From: Solobacterium sp.
Lineage (GTDB): Bacteria > Bacillota_I > Bacilli_A > Erysipelotrichales > Erysipelotrichaceae
Assembly (NCBI GenBank): GCA_017432325.1
Contig: JAFRJJ010000013.1
Span: forward strand, 21,330-85,329
DNA length: 64,000 nucleotides
Direction of reading: 5' to 3'
The notes beneath the pieces are model-generated. The model made no database searches. It had not been told where the DNA came from and saw nothing but the letters and a program-made list of their open reading frames with translations. Of the stretch, positions 35,753-44,826 are shown piece by piece (positions within the stretch are counted from its first letter, which is position 1; each line of letters begins with the position of its first letter). Made by a program: the position numbers and the translations under genes.

Positions 35753-38437
35753 TCAATCAGCCACACAGGCTCCGTCAGACCAGTGGAAGCCTTCCTGCTC
35801 ATCACAGATCTGCTGTTCTGACTTGCAGGCTCCGTCAGACCATATACCGCCGTTTTCAAGACAGTCGCGTTCCGGTGTGATGCAGGCTCCGTCTTTCCAG
35901 ATGTTTCCTTCATCCGAGCATACCTGTTCCGGTGTCTTGCACGCGCCATCCTGCCAGATATTCCCGTCTGCAGCACATATATCAGCCTGGGAGACCGTCT
36001 GAACATCACTGACTTCCATATTGCTGTTGACAGTAAATGTCTTTGAAGGTTCACTCAGCATATTGCCGTCTGTCAGGTAACCTGACAGAATATCCGAATA
36101 TGTATATGTTCCTTTTTTCAGATACAGCTCTGCTGTATTTGTCTGGGCTCCGGTAAACTTCACGGTGACTTTGTACTGATACGCGCTGTAGACCAGCCTT
36201 GCCTTTCCTATTCCGCTGGCTTTATATTCATCGGAATCACTCTTAGGCAGTGCGATGACGCTTACTTCATATTCTTGACCGTCATTCAGACTTCCGACAT
36301 ACTCGGCACGGTTCGTGGTAACAAGCAGTGACTGTGTATCAGATCCGACCGTCACTTTATACGAATCGGCACCATCAACGCTGTCCCACGTGATGATCCA
36401 TTGATTTTCACCGGATGAAGCAGTGATATTTGCCGGTGTATCAAGAGGAACCGCTGCGGCTGTATATTTCAGTTTTCCAGTCAGCGGATCACTGTTGTTG
36501 TCTTCATCCCTGCCGTCAGAAGCAATTACAGTAACCTCATAAGTTGTACCGCTTTTCAGTGATGACGCGGGTATGGAACAGCTGTTCCTGGTAGATGTCA
36601 GCCTTGCGGCAGGATCACTGTTGACTGTAATGATATACTCCTGCGCGTCTGTCACAGCATCCCATCCAAGTTCCCATGAGTCTTCGGTTACAGAAGCTGT
36701 CAGATTCCTCGGAGCTGCCAGTTTCACAGGCGCTGCCTCATATCTGAACTCCAGTACTGTAGGCTCACTGCTCTCATCTTCAGAATTTCCGTACGCAGTC
36801 AGCGTTACTTTGTATACAGTTCCGTCCTTCAGATTTTTTGTTGGAATACTGGTGGAATTCTTTGCGGAACGCAGTGATGTTTCAGGTGAAGTATCGACCT
36901 TGATCATATAATACTTGGCACCTGTAACTTTATTCCATTTGATCGATACGTTTTCTTTTCCTGTCTCGAAACTGACATTTGTGACCTTATCCAGTTTGTC
37001 AGCCTGTTCTGTTGGTTTGGGTGTCTCGGAAGCCGTACCATAAACCTTATTGGTATTATCACCAGCGCCGATGATATCACCGTTGTAGTTGACAGCGACC
37101 AGAGTTCCGCCTCTGGCTGCGATATAACGCACATTGCTCAGCGCTGCCGCCTGTTTGGAGAAGGCATCATCCGTTGACGCTGTTGTTACCTTCCCGTCTG
37201 ACGTCAGTCCTGCCGCAAAGCCGGAACCGGCCACGGCACTCGTCATGCCTGACCAGGATGTTGTATTCAGTGCGGAAGCTGAACCCGTTGCGTAGCAGGT
37301 CACTCCACCTTTGTCATCAACAACTGTCACATAGCTGTCGGATGCGCTGACGGATCTGACATTGGACAGCGCTTCAAGCGCAGAAGCGCACGATATATTG
37401 CCGGATACGAGCAGACTTCCGTTTTTCTTCTGTCCGACCGTATATCCGTTGCCGGCATAAACATATTTGATGTTTTCCCATTCATCTACCTTGCATGCTG
37501 TATCACTTCCGGCACAAATAACTGTTCCGTCATCCTGCAGACCGGCAATATGTGTGTCTGCCGCTGCGATCATCGTGATATTCTTCCATGCTTTGGCTGC
37601 TGTATAGGAACTGGAGCCCGCAAGCATGACCGTTCCGTCATTTTTCAGTCCGGCCAGCCAGCTGTTGGCAGCGCTGAGCTGCACAAGATCGGTATACTGA
37701 CTGACATCAAGGTTTCCCATGGATGTGATCATGCCGTCATCATCAATAAACGCCGAGAAAGTCCTGCCCAGTGCAAGACGGTTGACATCACTGATCCTGA
37801 CAGTGATATGACCGTCATCATCTTCGCCGTTTCCGCCGAACATGCGGCTGATGCCGAACAGCATCAGCAAACCGCAGAACACAGCGATGCCGATCAGGAT
37901 CCTCTTTTTCATCGGTGAAGGTTCTTCTTCATCAAATCGTTCGGATTCGTATTCATCTGTCTTTTCCGGAACGGATTCTTCTATAGCTTCCGTACCGAAC
38001 TGGATCGTTCCGGTAACAGCCGGGCGGCTGATATCCAGCGTTCCGCCATCAGATACCGGATAAACTGTCTGCGGTGCAGGAACCTGTACCGGTTCGGGCA
38101 TCACCGATGCGATCGGCAGAATGTTATCCGCAATATCCTCTTCCAGTGTTTCCTCGGAAGCAGGACGGTTCAGATTCTGGAAAGGGATCTGAACACTGTG
38201 ATATATCTGATCTTCTCTGGGCATTCGGAGCTCTCTGGTGTTGTCCAGAAAGTCCACAAGCGGAATGGAATACAGCTGCGAAAGTTTGCGGAGCTGTTCG
38301 ATCCGGCAGATCATTCCGCCGTTTTCCCAACTCATATACTCTGCAACAGACACATTCAGCTTCGACGCAACATCAGCCTGAGCATAACCAAAGTGCTTAC
38401 GCACTGCTGTTAATTTTTCAGGAAGTCGATTGTTCAT
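35753..38437 (-). CDS. Membrane protein: XRE-type HTH, one TM segment, RCC1-like repeats, three FN3-like domains and C-terminal Cys repeats
   Basis: 894 residues. Residues ~7-62 form an XRE helix-turn-helix (YAQADVASKLNVSVAEYMSW). An acidic, Pro-rich linker leads to a membrane helix at ~178-199 (KKRILIGIAVFCGLLMLFG). Residues ~220-465 hold RCC1-like units (AGLKNDGTVMLAG, AGLQDDGTVICAG, GQKKNGSLLVSG, VAVNYNGDIIGAG). Three FN3-like domains lie at ~482-568, 572-660 and 664-752. Residues 821-894 are four 19-residue repeats with C-x6-W-x2-DGAC. With this topology (RodZ-like) the HTH is cytoplasmic and the rest outside. Could be a membrane-bound regulator or a cell-wall scaffold. The start has AGGTGAAAAGAA; function is unknown. 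Confidence 0.82.
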   Translation of the reverse strand: MNNRLPEKLTAVRKHFGYAQADVASKLNVSVAEYMSWENGGMICRIEQLRKLSQLYSIPLVDFLDNTRELRMPREDQIYHSVQIPFQNLNRPASEETLEEDIADNILPIASVMPEPVQVPAPQTVYPVSDGGTLDISRPAVTGTIQFGTEAIEESVPEKTDEYESERFDEEEPSPMKKRILIGIAVFCGLLMLFGISRMFGGNGEDDDGHITVRISDVNRLALGRTFSAFIDDDGMITSMGNLDVSQYTDLVQLSAANSWLAGLKNDGTVMLAGSSSYTAAKAWKNITMIAAADTHIAGLQDDGTVICAGSDTACKVDEWENIKYVYAGNGYTVGQKKNGSLLVSGNISCASALEALSNVRSVSASDSYVTVVDDKGGVTCYATGSASALNTTSWSGMTSAVAGSGFAAGLTSDGKVTTASTDDAFSKQAAALSNVRYIAARGGTLVAVNYNGDIIGAGDNTNKVYGTASETPKPTEQADKLDKVTNVSFETGKENVSIKWNKVTGAKYYMIKVDTSPETSLRSAKNSTSIPTKNLKDGTVYKVTLTAYGNSEDESSEPTVLEFRYEAAPVKLAAPRNLTASVTEDSWELGWDAVTDAQEYIITVNSDPAARLTSTRNSCSIPASSLKSGTTYEVTVIASDGRDEDNNSDPLTGKLKYTAAAVPLDTPANITASSGENQWIITWDSVDGADSYKVTVGSDTQSLLVTTNRAEYVGSLNDGQEYEVSVIALPKSDSDEYKASGIGKARLVYSAYQYKVTVKFTGAQTNTAELYLKKGTYTYSDILSGYLTDGNMLSEPSKTFTVNSNMEVSDVQTVSQADICAADGNIWQDGACKTPEQVCSDEGNIWKDGACITPERDCLENGGIWSDGACKSEQQICDEQEGFHWSDGACVAD
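35765..35977 (-). repeat. Tandem ~57-bp repeats encoding the Cys-Trp-DGAC units
   Basis: Four tandem copies at the 3' end of the HTH-RCC1 gene. On the plus strand GCAGGCTCCGTC recurs near 35826 and 35883, and CACAGGCTCCGTC near 35767. The last copy carries one extra residue. A second frame through the repeats is also open and runs into the GYF_2-like gene. Confidence 0.75.
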
Positions 38438-38453
38438 TTCTTTTCACCTACTA

Positions 38454-38507
38454 TAACCAGTATTGACTGGTTAGCATTATTTTATACAACTCATCCGCCG
38501 AGTACAA
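38454..38507 (-). promoter_or_regulatory. Promoter and inverted repeat (putative operator) before the HTH-RCC1 gene
   Basis: Minus strand: TTGTAC (38502-38507), 17-nt spacer, TAAAAT (38479-38484). Just downstream, at 38454-38473, TAACCAGT and ACTGGTTA form a perfect 8-bp inverted repeat with a 4-nt centre, covering the predicted start site. The gene encodes an HTH domain, so autoregulation is possible. The -35 overlaps the end of the ROK gene. Confidence 0.5.
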
Positions 38508-39444
38508 GTGAACCATCCTGACCGTACTGCTCGAAGAATCTGTATAATGCCCCGATCAGGTTCGCATCGCTCCGGTATCTGCAGGGTCTGATCACCGGTT
38601 CCGGACAAAGCGGCTGGTCAGAGGGCACATAGGCCTTGACCGCTTCCCTCAGCATGTTGATATAGCTGTCCTGTTCGCTGATCCCGCCGCCGATCGCGAA
38701 CGCATCCGGATCGATCGTGCACTGGATATTGAAGATCATCATGGCAAGATCCCTTGCGGAATCTCTGACAGCCTGCAGCGCATATCTGTCTCCCCGGTCC
38801 ATTCTTTCAAAAACCAGTTCACAGTCTGTGCGTTTGAGACCTGTTTCTCCGCTGAGCTGTGCATAACGCTTAACAATGCCTGCAGGCGTACACACTGAGG
38901 AATAACGGCAGTCAAACTCATCATGATCACGGATATGTTCTTCCCCGAACAGCTGCTGATTACGAAGGTAATGATAAGACAGTTCTCCGGCCCAGAGATG
39001 GCTGCCTCTGACGATTTTTCTGTTTACAAACACTGTGCCACCGATCCCTGTTCCCAGCAGGATGACAACACCGGTATCCGCATCCTTCAATGCGCCGCTG
39101 ATCATTTCTGCGCGTGCAGCCGCTTTTCCGTCATTTTCCACAGATACCGGCAGGCCGCCGCACTGTTCCGAGATCAGATCGCACAGATATGTCCCTGCGC
39201 AGCACCTTATCGCCCCGGCATTTCTCATATATCCTTTGTCGATTTCGATAATACCGGGCATGGACAGCGCAATGCCGGAAACATCAGGATACTCCATGTA
39301 GATCTCATGGATCCTGGCAAGGAAAGTATCCAGGTCATCCCCGGGTGTTTCATACTTTGATCTGTACAGGATCTCTCCGTCCCCGCTCATGACAGCGTAT
39401 TTCACATAGGTTCCGCCGCCGTCAAAACACAAATACGATTTCAC
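38491..39444 (-). CDS. ROK family protein (sugar kinase-like)
   Basis: 317 residues from a GTG at 39444, five bases after GGAGG; an earlier in-frame GTG would touch that site. The ATP-binding DGGGTYVKYA and the SMPGIIE, VENDGKAAARAE and LGTGIGGTVFVN blocks fit ROK kinases (N-acetylmannosamine or glucose kinase type). The usual GEIGH...CxCGxxGCxE zinc motif is absent: GELSYHYLRN takes its place and only scattered Cys follow. It may therefore have another substrate or a structural difference. A TATAAT at 39465-39470 is a likely -10. Confidence 0.82.
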   Translation of the reverse strand: MKSYLCFDGGGTYVKYAVMSGDGEILYRSKYETPGDDLDTFLARIHEIYMEYPDVSGIALSMPGIIEIDKGYMRNAGAIRCCAGTYLCDLISEQCGGLPVSVENDGKAAARAEMISGALKDADTGVVILLGTGIGGTVFVNRKIVRGSHLWAGELSYHYLRNQQLFGEEHIRDHDEFDCRYSSVCTPAGIVKRYAQLSGETGLKRTDCELVFERMDRGDRYALQAVRDSARDLAMMIFNIQCTIDPDAFAIGGGISEQDSYINMLREAVKAYVPSDQPLCPEPVIRPCRYRSDANLIGALYRFFEQYGQDGSLVLGG

Positions 39445-39573
39445 AGACACCTCCGTTCTTCATCATTATAGCAACCAATCAGAAGACATGCTGTAAGAGT
39501 GCCGCAGTATTTCTTAAGAATATTCAGTCTTCATGCCCTCCTGAAAAAGAAGACATCCGTGCCTGCTGTAAGC
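39445..39573. other. Intergenic region between the ROK gene and the gap terminator
   Basis: Holds the TATAAT (39465-39470) proposed for the ROK gene. No further hairpin, RNA gene or small reading frame with a ribosome binding site was recognised. Confidence 0.4.
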
Positions 39574-39611
39574 AAAAAAGGCGCCGGCCCGGATTATGTG
39601 GGTCAGCGCCT
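39574..39611 (-). terminator. Rho-independent terminator of gap
   Basis: Minus strand: AGGCGC and GCGCCT closed around an inner TGACCC/GGGCCG hairpin, followed by TTTTT. It begins 33 nt after the gap stop. Confidence 0.82.
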
Positions 39612-39643
39612 GATCAATTATGAATTCTTATGAAAACCTGCAA

Positions 39644-40684
39644 TTACTTAACGTTGGAGAAGTACTTAATTGTACGAACCATCTGTGAAGTATAGGAGTT
39701 TTCATTGTCATACCAGGAAACAACCTGAACTTCATACAGATCGTCAGCGATCGGCTTAACCAGTGTCTGAGTTGCATCAAACAGTGAACCATACTTCATA
39801 CCGATAACGTCGGAGGAAACGATCTGGTCAGTATTGTATCCGAAGGACTCGTTAGCAGCAGCTTTCATAGCAGCGTTGATGCCATCAACTGTTACTTCAG
39901 GAGCTTTTACGACAGCTGTCAGAATTGTTGTGGAGCCTGTAGGAACAGGAACTCTCTGTGCAGCACCGATCAGTTTGCCGTTCAGTTCAGGGATAACAAG
40001 GCCGATAGCCTTTGCAGCACCTGTGCTGTTCGGAACGATGTTAGCTGCGCCAGCGCGAGCACGGCGGAGGTCGCCCTTACGCTGCGGGCCGTCGAGGATC
40101 ATCTGGTCGCCTGTGTAAGCGTGAACTGTGCACATGATACCGCTCTGGATAGGAGCATATTTGTTCAGTGCGTCTGTCATAGGAGCGAGGCAGTTTGTTG
40201 TGCAGCTAGCTGCAGAAATAACTGTATCCTCTGCTGTCAGTGTTTCATGGTTTACATTGTAAACGATTGTAGGCAGATCATTTCCTGCAGGAGCGGAAAT
40301 AACAACCTTTCTTGCGCCGGCTTTGATATGAGCTTCAGCCTTTGCTTTTGATGTGTAGAAGCCTGTGCATTCCAGAACAACGTCGATCTTGAGATCGCCC
40401 CAAGGCAGGTTGTTAGCATCTGCTTCTTTGTAGATCTGCAGTGTCTTTCCATCGACTGTAATTGTGTTTGCTTCGTCGTCTGCAGTCACTGTGTGGAGAC
40501 CTTCTCCGATTTTTCCAGCATAGCCGCCCTGTGCTGTGTCATACTTCAGAAGGTGAGCCAGCATTGAAGGCTTTGTCAGGTCGTTGATAGCAACAACATC
40601 ATAACCTTCTGCACCGAACATCTGTCTGAAAGCGAGGCGTCCAATTCTGCCGAAACCATTAATAGCAACTCTTACATCTGTCAT
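39644..40684 (-). CDS. gap: Glyceraldehyde-3-phosphate dehydrogenase
   Basis: 346 residues. Glycolytic enzyme making 1,3-bisphosphoglycerate with [17 protein letters not shown] is the nucleotide-binding start, and [12 protein letters not shown] contains the catalytic Cys (C161). The phosphate-binding and C-terminal blocks ([13 protein letters not shown]) are intact. AAAGGAGGTCACAAATAAAG leads to the ATG. It is monocistronic, with its own strong promoter and terminator, unlike the gap-pgk-tpi operons of many Bacillota. Confidence 0.98.
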   Translation of the reverse strand: MTDVRVAINGFGRIGRLAFRQMFGAEGYDVVAINDLTKPSMLAHLLKYDTAQGGYAGKIGEGLHTVTADDEANTITVDGKTLQIYKEADANNLPWGDLKIDVVLECTGFYTSKAKAEAHIKAGARKVVISAPAGNDLPTIVYNVNHETLTAEDTVISAASCTTNCLAPMTDALNKYAPIQSGIMCTVHAYTGDQMILDGPQRKGDLRRARAGAANIVPNSTGAAKAIGLVIPELNGKLIGAAQRVPVPTGSTTILTAVVKAPEVTVDGINAAMKAAANESFGYNTDQIVSSDVIGMKYGSLFDATQTLVKPIADDLYEVQVVSWYDNENSYTSQMVRTIKYFSNVK

Positions 40685-40716
40685 CTTTATTTGTGACCTC
40701 CTTTTGTTGCACTAAA

Positions 40717-40746
40717 ATTATAGAATGAATTACATAGTATAGTCAA
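40717..40746 (-). promoter_or_regulatory. Promoter of gap
   Basis: Minus strand: TTGACT (40741-40746), 18-nt spacer, TATAAT (40717-40722). A strong consensus-like promoter, as expected for a highly expressed glycolytic gene. Confidence 0.88.
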
Positions 40747-40800
40747 TTATCAAATCTTTCACAAGTGCCTTTTGAGCCCTTTTCCGTAAGCTTTTTAAAA

Positions 40801-41715
40801 CTATACATATTCATTCATATTCAGCGGTTTTTTACTGATTGCAAACGCGTCTTCGACCGTCTCGATCTTTGTGTTGAACAGTCTGGAAAATAGCTGCGGA
40901 TCATTCAGTCTCACCATCGTATGTCCGTAGTTTTTCACTTCCGCGTCAGGGAAGATAAAACGGACATTTTCTCCTGCAGATACGTGCAGATGAACACTTT
41001 CCTTGTCAAGGAGTGCTATGTTGACAAGCTTTATCAGCGCTGTACTGTTCAGATAAACACACTCTTCGATCTTGATCTGTCTTCCGTCAGTCAGAAGCGT
41101 TGCATAACCGGCGATCTGGTTCCGGTTATCATAATACGCGGCGATCCTGCCTCCCTCTGCTGCGATCTCCTTTTTCAGGTTTTCGAAATACGTCAGATCT
41201 CTTGTATAGAAACCGTTGAATTTACGGATAAAAGCCGAGTAGACTTTCAGCATATCGATCGCTGACGGATCATACGCGCACCCTGTTGCCGACGCCCTTT
41301 TGATCATGCTTTTTTTCAGCAGATAATCACTGCGGTAATAGATGGTCCGGAACCCGTACGGTTCATATAATTTCGGGTCATATGCCTGGATCAGCGTCAG
41401 CAGTTCTGAATGCGAACAGGCGTCCAGAACAGTATGCAGCAGTTCCGACATTCTGCCCTGTCCGCGGTATTCCGGGAGCGTTGCCGCGCCTACCAGCATG
41501 CTCGCCTTAATGACACGTTCATTGAACATGATCGCGTGCGGTACCCGGCACAGCGCAGCTACTACTCTGCTGCCTTCCACATCCGCATATCCGTATTCCG
41601 GTTTATAGATACACCGGAAAAAGAAATCGATATAGTTCGGATCCTCATTTTCAAAACAACGTTTCCAGCAGTCGCGGATCCCTCCCGTCAATGCCGGTTC
41701 ACCTCTTAGTATCAT
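40801..41715 (-). CDS. Eis-like GNAT family N-acetyltransferase
   Basis: 304 residues. The acetyl-CoA motif is VGAATLPEYRGQGRMSELLH, the following QAYDPKLYEPYGFRTIYYRS resembles Eis-type proteins, and a longer C-terminal domain ends with a tandem-domain-like region. Eis relatives acetylate amines, including aminoglycosides in some cases. It stands downstream of the small membrane gene with an 11-nt gap and is probably part of the rapZ-yvcK-whiA transcript. Substrate unknown. Confidence 0.8.
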   Translation of the reverse strand: MILRGEPALTGGIRDCWKRCFENEDPNYIDFFFRCIYKPEYGYADVEGSRVVAALCRVPHAIMFNERVIKASMLVGAATLPEYRGQGRMSELLHTVLDACSHSELLTLIQAYDPKLYEPYGFRTIYYRSDYLLKKSMIKRASATGCAYDPSAIDMLKVYSAFIRKFNGFYTRDLTYFENLKKEIAAEGGRIAAYYDNRNQIAGYATLLTDGRQIKIEECVYLNSTALIKLVNIALLDKESVHLHVSAGENVRFIFPDAEVKNYGHTMVRLNDPQLFSRLFNTKIETVEDAFAISKKPLNMNEYV

Positions 41716-41726
41716 AGTTTGTCCCC

Positions 41727-42017
41727 TCAGCCACGCATTTTCATTTCATCACGGTTTTTGACAGTAAACTCCACATCGATCACATCATCCTCATTCAGCT
41801 GAGGTCTCTGCTCTCTCTGTTCTTTCTGTACTTCCTGATATACCGTTTCATTCAGACTGTCTTCTGCCTGTTTGATCTGTTTCTTCATGCGGAAATATCC
41901 GTATATCATGATTCCGAAGATCACCAGCAGCAGAGGCCACATGTAACGGATCACGAAATATGCGATAAAGCCTACCGCAAACAGCCAGAAGAGCTGTTTC
42001 AGCGTCATCTTATTCAT
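41727..42017 (-). CDS. Small membrane protein of unknown function
   Basis: 96 residues. Two short hydrophobic stretches (LFWLFAVGFIAYFVIRYMW and PLLLVIFGIMIYGYF) are followed by a charged tail rich in Glu/Gln/Lys (probably helical) ending VIDVEFTVKNRDE. No family was recognised. Its start overlaps the whiA stop by 8 nt with GGAGGG in the whiA end, so it is coupled to whiA. A link to envelope or cell-division work of this cluster is only a guess. Confidence 0.75.
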   Translation of the reverse strand: MNKMTLKQLFWLFAVGFIAYFVIRYMWPLLLVIFGIMIYGYFRMKKQIKQAEDSLNETVYQEVQKEQREQRPQLNEDDVIDVEFTVKNRDEMKMRG

Positions 42018-42957
42018 CTGTCTTACCCTCCGCTTTCACAGCCAGATCATGTATCTTGACAAACCGGTGCTTCAGACCGGACTTTGAAACAACGATACCT
42101 GTCTTTGCCTGATAAAGCTTTGCAAGTTCGTTTAATGAAGCCTCCGGATCGGCCAGCCTCAGCATGACCACATCCTTCAGTTTTTCATCCAGCTTTTCGA
42201 TCAGTCCGGCTTCCTGGAGGATCCGGATATCTTCCAGCTGGGCATTGGCAGCCTTCAGACTCTTATAGTCATTTGCCATATCCACATTGGCAAGCCTGGT
42301 CACACTGTTGGCAAAGTCCCTTGAGATACGGGCGTCCTCAAATTCCATCAGACATCTGTCGGCGCCGATGCAGCGGATAAAGTCCGCGATCTTTTCTGCC
42401 TGTTTGACATAGACGATCTGCCTGGAACGGCGCTCGATCACCTTTGCCTGGATATAGAAGCGTTCCATCAGGTTCACCAGGAAGCCTGCCTGGGCCGTAT
42501 CTGCCGTGCGGATCTCCATATGGTATCCCGCTGTTTCCGGCGAGTTGATACTGCCGTCTGCCATGAACGCTCCTGCCAGATATGCCCTGGCACAGCTGTC
42601 CTTTGCGACGATTCTCTGCAGCGGCTTTTCCAGCAGTCCGCGTGAAGAGAACAATCCCAGATCCGTCAGGATCTCTTTGATATTTCCGTAGATACGGAAT
42701 CCGTAGATCAGATTCTTTTTCAGGTTCATCCTTCTCTGGACGAATGTTTCGATCTGTACTTCGTAAAGCTGCTTCATCATACGGTAAACAGCTCTTGAGA
42801 CCGGTGCGTTTGATGTTCTGATGACCAGTGACATCCCGTCGGAAGTAATGGATATCGACGACAGCATCAATACCAAAGCAGACAGCTGTGCCCTTGTTTC
42901 ATCATTCGACAGCTGCTTCAGTGAGATCTCTGTTTTGATATCCGATGTATATGACAT
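42010..42957 (-). CDS. whiA: DNA-binding protein WhiA
   Basis: 315 residues. WhiA joins a degenerate LAGLIDADG homing-endonuclease-like domain (CARAYLAGAFMADGSINSPE) to a C-terminal HTH (DPEASLNELAKLYQAKTGIV, then SKSGLKHRF). It influences cell division and chromosome segregation in Bacillus. The ATG overlaps the yvcK stop by one base (TAATG). Order rapZ-yvcK-whiA is highly conserved in Gram-positive bacteria. Confidence 0.96.
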   Translation of the reverse strand: MSYTSDIKTEISLKQLSNDETRAQLSALVLMLSSISITSDGMSLVIRTSNAPVSRAVYRMMKQLYEVQIETFVQRRMNLKKNLIYGFRIYGNIKEILTDLGLFSSRGLLEKPLQRIVAKDSCARAYLAGAFMADGSINSPETAGYHMEIRTADTAQAGFLVNLMERFYIQAKVIERRSRQIVYVKQAEKIADFIRCIGADRCLMEFEDARISRDFANSVTRLANVDMANDYKSLKAANAQLEDIRILQEAGLIEKLDEKLKDVVMLRLADPEASLNELAKLYQAKTGIVVSKSGLKHRFVKIHDLAVKAEGKTDE

Positions 42958-43919
42958 TACGCTCCGATTTCCTGCAGCAGATATTCTACTGCTGTTTTGA
43001 TCTTCATGGAATCATGCCTGACCAGATTTCCGTCAAAGCTCAGCAGATCCATTTTGACCACTTTATAATCATGCTGGTCCTTCGAAAGCCTGACTTCCGA
43101 AGATCCTTCTTTCCGGTACCGTTCCAGAATATACTCCGGTACCGTATTGTCCGCCACGATCACCTCGTCTACAGGCGCGCCGTGCCGGTTCAGTGCGGCC
43201 ACATGGGCTTCCACATCAAAACCGTCTGTTTCCCCGACCTGGGTCATCGCATTGCAGAAATAGACTTTTCTGGCTGCTGTCTGCTGCAGCGCTTCGGTCA
43301 GCTCGGGTATGATAACATTCGGCAGGATGCTGGTAAATACCGAGCCGATCCCGTAAATGATCAGATCAGCATTCAGGATCGCATCGACTGCTTCTTTGGA
43401 TGCCTTGACAGGTTCTTCATAAAATACCTTGCGGATCCGGTTGGATACCGTAGGAATATTCGCTTCTCCTTTGACGATGACATCATCCTCCATCAGGGCA
43501 AACAATGTAATGACCTGAGTCGTAGCGGGAATGATCTTTCCCCTGACGTTCAGGACCTGTTCGATCGTCCTGACCGCCTCCAGAAAGCTTCCGCTCTGCT
43601 GGGTCAGTGCCGTCAGGATCAGATTGCCGAGGTTGTGTCCGTGCACATCCTCTTCACTGCCGTCAGGATCATCAAAACGGTAATCCATCAGGTGGGACAT
43701 CACCGTTTCACTTCCTGCCAGCGCGATCATAACGTTCCGGATATCACCCATTGCGGGGATATGAAACTGTCTGCGCAGTCTGCCTGTACTGCCTCCGTCA
43801 TCCGCAACGGTGACGATGGCGCTGATATCCACATCTTCAATATACTTGATGCCGCGGCAGATAGCTGACTGTCCATGGCCGCCGCCGATCACAACGATCT
43901 TTTTATTCTGTACTGTCAT
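42957..43919 (-). CDS. yvcK: YvcK/CofD-like gluconeogenesis factor
   Basis: 320 residues from the ATG at 43919 (MTVQNKKIVVIGGG). Typical blocks are VIGGGHGQSAICRGIK, ADDGGSTGRLRRQFHIPAMG, DIRNVMIAL and PNVIIPELTEAL. YvcK binds UDP-sugars and is needed for growth on gluconeogenic carbon sources and for wall regulation in B. subtilis. Starts at 43931 or 43943 are also in frame; none has an ideal ribosome binding site, and the gene overlaps rapZ by 17 nt. It is coupled to both neighbours. Confidence 0.93.
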   Translation of the reverse strand: MTVQNKKIVVIGGGHGQSAICRGIKYIEDVDISAIVTVADDGGSTGRLRRQFHIPAMGDIRNVMIALAGSETVMSHLMDYRFDDPDGSEEDVHGHNLGNLILTALTQQSGSFLEAVRTIEQVLNVRGKIIPATTQVITLFALMEDDVIVKGEANIPTVSNRIRKVFYEEPVKASKEAVDAILNADLIIYGIGSVFTSILPNVIIPELTEALQQTAARKVYFCNAMTQVGETDGFDVEAHVAALNRHGAPVDEVIVADNTVPEYILERYRKEGSSEVRLSKDQHDYKVVKMDLLSFDGNLVRHDSMKIKTAVEYLLQEIGA

Positions 43920-44781
43920 GTTCCTGTACATCCCTATGTTCAATATAACTGTTGTACTGTTCCTTATAGTGGTTATATAAATAGTTGGCTACAGAAACTG
44001 AACGGTGCTGTCCGCCGGTACAGCCGATCGCTACCGTAAAGTGATTCTTTCCTTCCTTAACATATTCTTCAAACGCATAGTCCAAAAAGGAGATCAGGCG
44101 CTTCAGGAATTCCTGTGTTTCCGGTTTATCAATCACATATCTGTAGATGCATTCGTCATTGCCGGAATACGGACGAAGTTCCACCTCCCAGTACGGGTTT
44201 GGCAGAAAGCGGACGTCGATCATCAGATCGGCATCCATGGGAACTCCGTTCTTATATCCGAAGGAGATAAAGGAGATGGAAAATGACGGGACCGCACTCT
44301 TTGAAAAGTAGCTCTCGATCTTCCTCTTGAGTTCTTTTTCGGTAACAAATGTTGTGTCGATGGTGATCACGGAATCATTGATATACTTCTGGAACATCTG
44401 ACGTTCCACATCGATCGCTTCTTCCAGTGTATTCGCCTGGTTGCTCAGCAGCAAAGGGTGGACCCTTCTGGTGCTTTTGTATCTGTGCAGCAGGATGTTG
44501 TCGGCCGCATCCAGAAACAGCGTAAATACCTCGATGCCTTCTCCCTTCAGGACCCTCTGGAATTCCGGGAAGTCCTGTGCGGAAGTAGACAGCGCGATGT
44601 ACTGGTATCTCTGGTCCGTTGTGTTTTCGATCATATCGACCAACAGGCTCAGCATCTGTACCGGAAAATTATCGATACAATGATATCCCATATCTTCAAG
44701 GAATCTGGTTGCCGTACTTTTTCCGGCCCCGCTCAATCCGCTGACAAGGATCACACGTCTGTGCTGTGCTGCTTCAGTCAT
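43903..44781 (-). CDS. rapZ: RapZ/YvcJ nucleotide-binding RNase adapter
   Basis: 292 residues from the ATG at 44781 (AAGGGG 8 nt upstream; an in-frame GTG at 44790 would overlap it). The Walker A motif is GLSGAGKST, followed by EDMGYHCIDNFP. The C-terminal domain contains SFGYKNGVPMDADLMIDVRF and the CTGGQHRSVSVA signature. In E. coli RapZ directs RNase E to GlmZ; in Bacillota it binds and hydrolyses nucleotides, with a less clear role. First gene of the rapZ-yvcK-whiA cluster. Confidence 0.95.
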   Translation of the reverse strand: MTEAAQHRRVILVSGLSGAGKSTATRFLEDMGYHCIDNFPVQMLSLLVDMIENTTDQRYQYIALSTSAQDFPEFQRVLKGEGIEVFTLFLDAADNILLHRYKSTRRVHPLLLSNQANTLEEAIDVERQMFQKYINDSVITIDTTFVTEKELKRKIESYFSKSAVPSFSISFISFGYKNGVPMDADLMIDVRFLPNPYWEVELRPYSGNDECIYRYVIDKPETQEFLKRLISFLDYAFEEYVKEGKNHFTVAIGCTGGQHRSVSVANYLYNHYKEQYNSYIEHRDVQEHDSTE

Positions 44782-44826
44782 GATAACCACCCCTTTTCTG
44801 CTTCATTATTCTACCATGCATGGTTT

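Noticed and set aside
35542..36054. Frameshift joining the HTH-RCC1 protein with the GYF_2-like part
   Set aside because: The small gene has its own ATG and ribosome binding site 13 nt after the stop, and the upstream frame reads the Cys repeats well; two genes are simpler.
42945..43868. 307-codon plus-strand frame opposite yvcK
   Set aside because: No ribosome binding site and no family resemblance; yvcK is certain on the other strand.
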